Below are positions 62,343 through 64,000 of a DNA stretch of 64,000 nucleotides, one piece after another. Source of the stretch: BB31 sp964582525 (lineage in GTDB: Bacteria > Pseudomonadota > Gammaproteobacteria > Beggiatoales > Beggiatoaceae). Where the stretch lies: contig CAZOSP010000003.1 of NCBI GenBank assembly GCA_964582525.1, positions 1 to 64,000 of the forward strand, in the 5' to 3' direction. Under the pieces are notes generated by a model, which saw only the letters and a list, made by a program, of their open reading frames with translations, was not told the origin of the DNA and searched no databases. The position numbers were made by a program, and so were the translations under genes. Numbering within the stretch: the stretch's first letter is position 1; every line of letters starts with the position of its first letter.

Positions 62343-64000
62343 TTATTTTAATAAGTGCGCAGTAACGCAGCGCAAAATACCGTAATCATAAGCCCCTTCG
62401 AGAAGCTCATAGAGCGGTTTAAGGGCAAAAGTGTCGGTGGGCGGCAATGCGCTGAGTGCATCGCTGATGGTCTCAATATCCGTATCGAAAATGCTCGGCA
62501 CCTCTTTAATACTCAACAGCTCAAGTTCAATCGCTTGCGCTAGGTGGGTGTAAATGGTAGAGGTTTTTATGTCACGTTGGGCGGCGATTTGCGCTAAGGC
62601 ATGTCCTTGCTTGAATAAATCAAGGGTCAATTGCGCGGTTTCTGACAGTTGCGGGGCGGCTATGACGATGGCGGGTTTGGGCTGTTCTGGGTGTTCGATA
62701 AGATGCGCTTCAATCACTTCTATGAAACTTCGCCCGTATTGCTCCAATTTACGTTTGCCAACGCCGGACAGTTTACCAAAGTCTGCCAGCGTAGTGGGGC
62801 AGTGACACACCATGTCGGCGAGGGTGTTATCGTGAAAAATCACGTAAGGCGGGACATTTTGTGCGCCGGCGATGTCGTGACGTTTGGCGCGGAGTTGTTC
62901 CCATAAAAGCTGGTCTGCGCCGCTGAAGTGGATTTGCCCGATCTTGCGTTTGTGGCGTGGGGTGTTTTTCGCTTGAAATTCACGCAAATGGACTTGCACC
63001 TCGCCGCGCAACACCGGACGCGCCGCTTCGGTCAAAAATAAGCCGCCGTAGCCCTCCACATCAACACCTGCCATGCCGCGAGCGACCAGTTGGCGAAACA
63101 CGGCTTTCCAATGATCCACGTCCCATTCTTTGCCGATGCCAAAGATGTTTAGGCGGTGATGTCCAAAGCGTTCGACACGCTCGTTGCTTTTGCCGCGCAA
63201 TATGTCAATCAAATAGGTTACGCCAAAGCGTTGCCCGGTGCGATAGATACAGGACAAGGCTTTACGCGCTGCGTCGGTGGCTTCCCAGGTTTTTGGCGGC
63301 TCTAGGCAGATGTCACAGTTGCCGCAGGGCTGGGGTAGCGCGTCTTCAAAGTAGGCGAGCAGAGCTTGGCGGCGGCAGGTGGTGATTTCGCAATAGCCGA
63401 GCAGTGCGTCAAGTTTGTGTTGTTCGAGACGTTTGAATTGTTCGTCGCCTTCGGATTTACTCATGATTTGCCGCAGCATCACCACGTCTTCCAAGCCATA
63501 CGCCAGCCAAGCATTGGCAGGCAAGCCATCGCGCCCAGCGCGTCCGGTTTCTTGATAATAAGCTTCAATGCTTTTCGGCAGGTCTAAATGCGCGACAAAA
63601 CGCACATTGGATTTGTCAATGCCCATGCCAAAGGCGATAGTAGCGACAATGATTAAGCCTTCTTCTTGAATAAAGCGTTGCTGGTGCAGTTGGCGCGTCG
63701 TGCTGGGCATTCCTGCGTGATAGGGCAATGCTTTAAGTCCTTGTTTTTGTAACCAAAGAGCCGCTTCTTCGACTTTTTTGCGACTCAGGCAATAAATAAT
63801 GCCGGCATCGCCGGCGTGTTCGCTTTGGATAAAATCCAGCAGTTGTTCTTTGGGACGGCGTTTTTCTACTACGCGATAGCAGATGTTAGGGCGGTCAAAG
63901 CCGGAAACGAATAATTCAGCCTGTTCGAGTTTGAGTTTTTGTATGATTTCGCGCCGCGTCGGACCATCGGCGGTGGCCGTCAAAGCGATGCGCGGGATAT
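62343..64000 (-). CDS. recQ: ATP-dependent DNA helicase RecQ (5' end outside window)
   Basis: The visible 552 residues begin IPRIALTATAD (helicase motif III region) and run to the stop codon. RecA-like domain 2 has DKSNVRFVAHLDLP and motif VI QETGRAGRDG. The zinc-binding part follows with cysteines in EITTCRRQ and CGNCDICLEP, then a winged helix and an HRDC domain (SGVGKRKLEQYG). After it an extra helix-turn-helix part (AAQRDIKTSTIYTHLAQAI) ends the protein, a tail found in some RecQ proteins. The N-terminal ATP-binding motif lies beyond the right edge. Confidence 0.93.
   Translation of the reverse strand, partial: IPRIALTATADGPTRREIIQKLKLEQAELFVSGFDRPNICYRVVEKRRPKEQLLDFIQSEHAGDAGIIYCLSRKKVEEAALWLQKQGLKALPYHAGMPSTTRQLHQQRFIQEEGLIIVATIAFGMGIDKSNVRFVAHLDLPKSIEAYYQETGRAGRDGLPANAWLAYGLEDVVMLRQIMSKSEGDEQFKRLEQHKLDALLGYCEITTCRRQALLAYFEDALPQPCGNCDICLEPPKTWEATDAARKALSCIYRTGQRFGVTYLIDILRGKSNERVERFGHHRLNIFGIGKEWDVDHWKAVFRQLVARGMAGVDVEGYGGLFLTEAARPVLRGEVQVHLREFQAKNTPRHKRKIGQIHFSGADQLLWEQLRAKRHDIAGAQNVPPYVIFHDNTLADMVCHCPTTLADFGKLSGVGKRKLEQYGRSFIEVIEAHLIEHPEQPKPAIVIAAPQLSETAQLTLDLFKQGHALAQIAAQRDIKTSTIYTHLAQAIELELLSIKEVPSIFDTDIETISDALSALPPTDTFALKPLYELLEGAYDYGILRCVTAHLLK

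Overview
The window looks like chromosome of a gammaproteobacterium with a moderately AT-biased genome rich in small dispersed palindromes. The F1Fo-ATP synthase operon layout, ActP/YjcH, TamB, PurL, PPK2, IPTL-CTERM surface protein and many PAS/REC/GGDEF sensors would suit a filamentous sulfur oxidiser of the Thiotrichales (Beggiatoa/Thiothrix-like). That placement is inferred from gene style only; no rRNA or other taxonomic marker gene was recognised.

Layout. 0-5.6 kb: rmlA, a secreted choice-of-anchor L/IPTL-CTERM protein, an unidentified protein and argB. 5.7-8.0 kb: a membrane histidine kinase. 8.7-12.4 kb: two tandem paralogous family 2 glycosyltransferases, a polysaccharide deacetylase and aroE, converging through a shared terminator on the ATP synthase operon (atpIBEFHAGDC, minus strand, 19.7-12.5 kb), with rsmG upstream. 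20.7-25.1 kb: a truncated ExeA-like ATPase and tamB, both carrying copies of a compound-hairpin repeat. 25.2-27.2 kb: an AT-rich ATPase/HNH pair resembling the Septu (PtuAB) anti-phage system. 27.3-34.4 kb: a chemoreceptor, a YoeB-type toxin-antitoxin pair, a TonB-dependent receptor, two gene relics and a small two-gene cassette with a palindromic upstream region. 34.5-40.6 kb: purL and actP-yjcH. 41.5-43.9 kb: an AT-rich island with an XRE regulator divergent from three unrecognised exported-protein genes. 44-48 kb: ppk2, a two-gene response-regulator operon and a nucleotidase gene. 48-60 kb: an IS remnant, two proteins made only of PAS-like sensor modules, thiL, ggt, a LysM lipoprotein and a TPR-like protein. 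60-64 kb: an AAA-ATPase/PD-(D/E)XK protein, a decayed zone and the C-terminal part of recQ running off the right edge.

The strongest non-genic signal is a family of about 60-80 bp palindromic elements with GTAAGC..TTCAC-like ends, usually sitting just after stop codons. One copy has a perfect 8-bp flanking duplication and another has 7 of 8 matching bases and interrupts a copy of a different repeat, so they behave like miniature transposable elements. A second family is a 78-bp three-hairpin element inserted in frame within tamB. The AT-rich blocks (25.2-27.2 and 41.5-43.9 kb) and the relics at 32.8-33.4, 48.2 and 61.6-62.3 kb mark accessory DNA within an otherwise conserved gene set.
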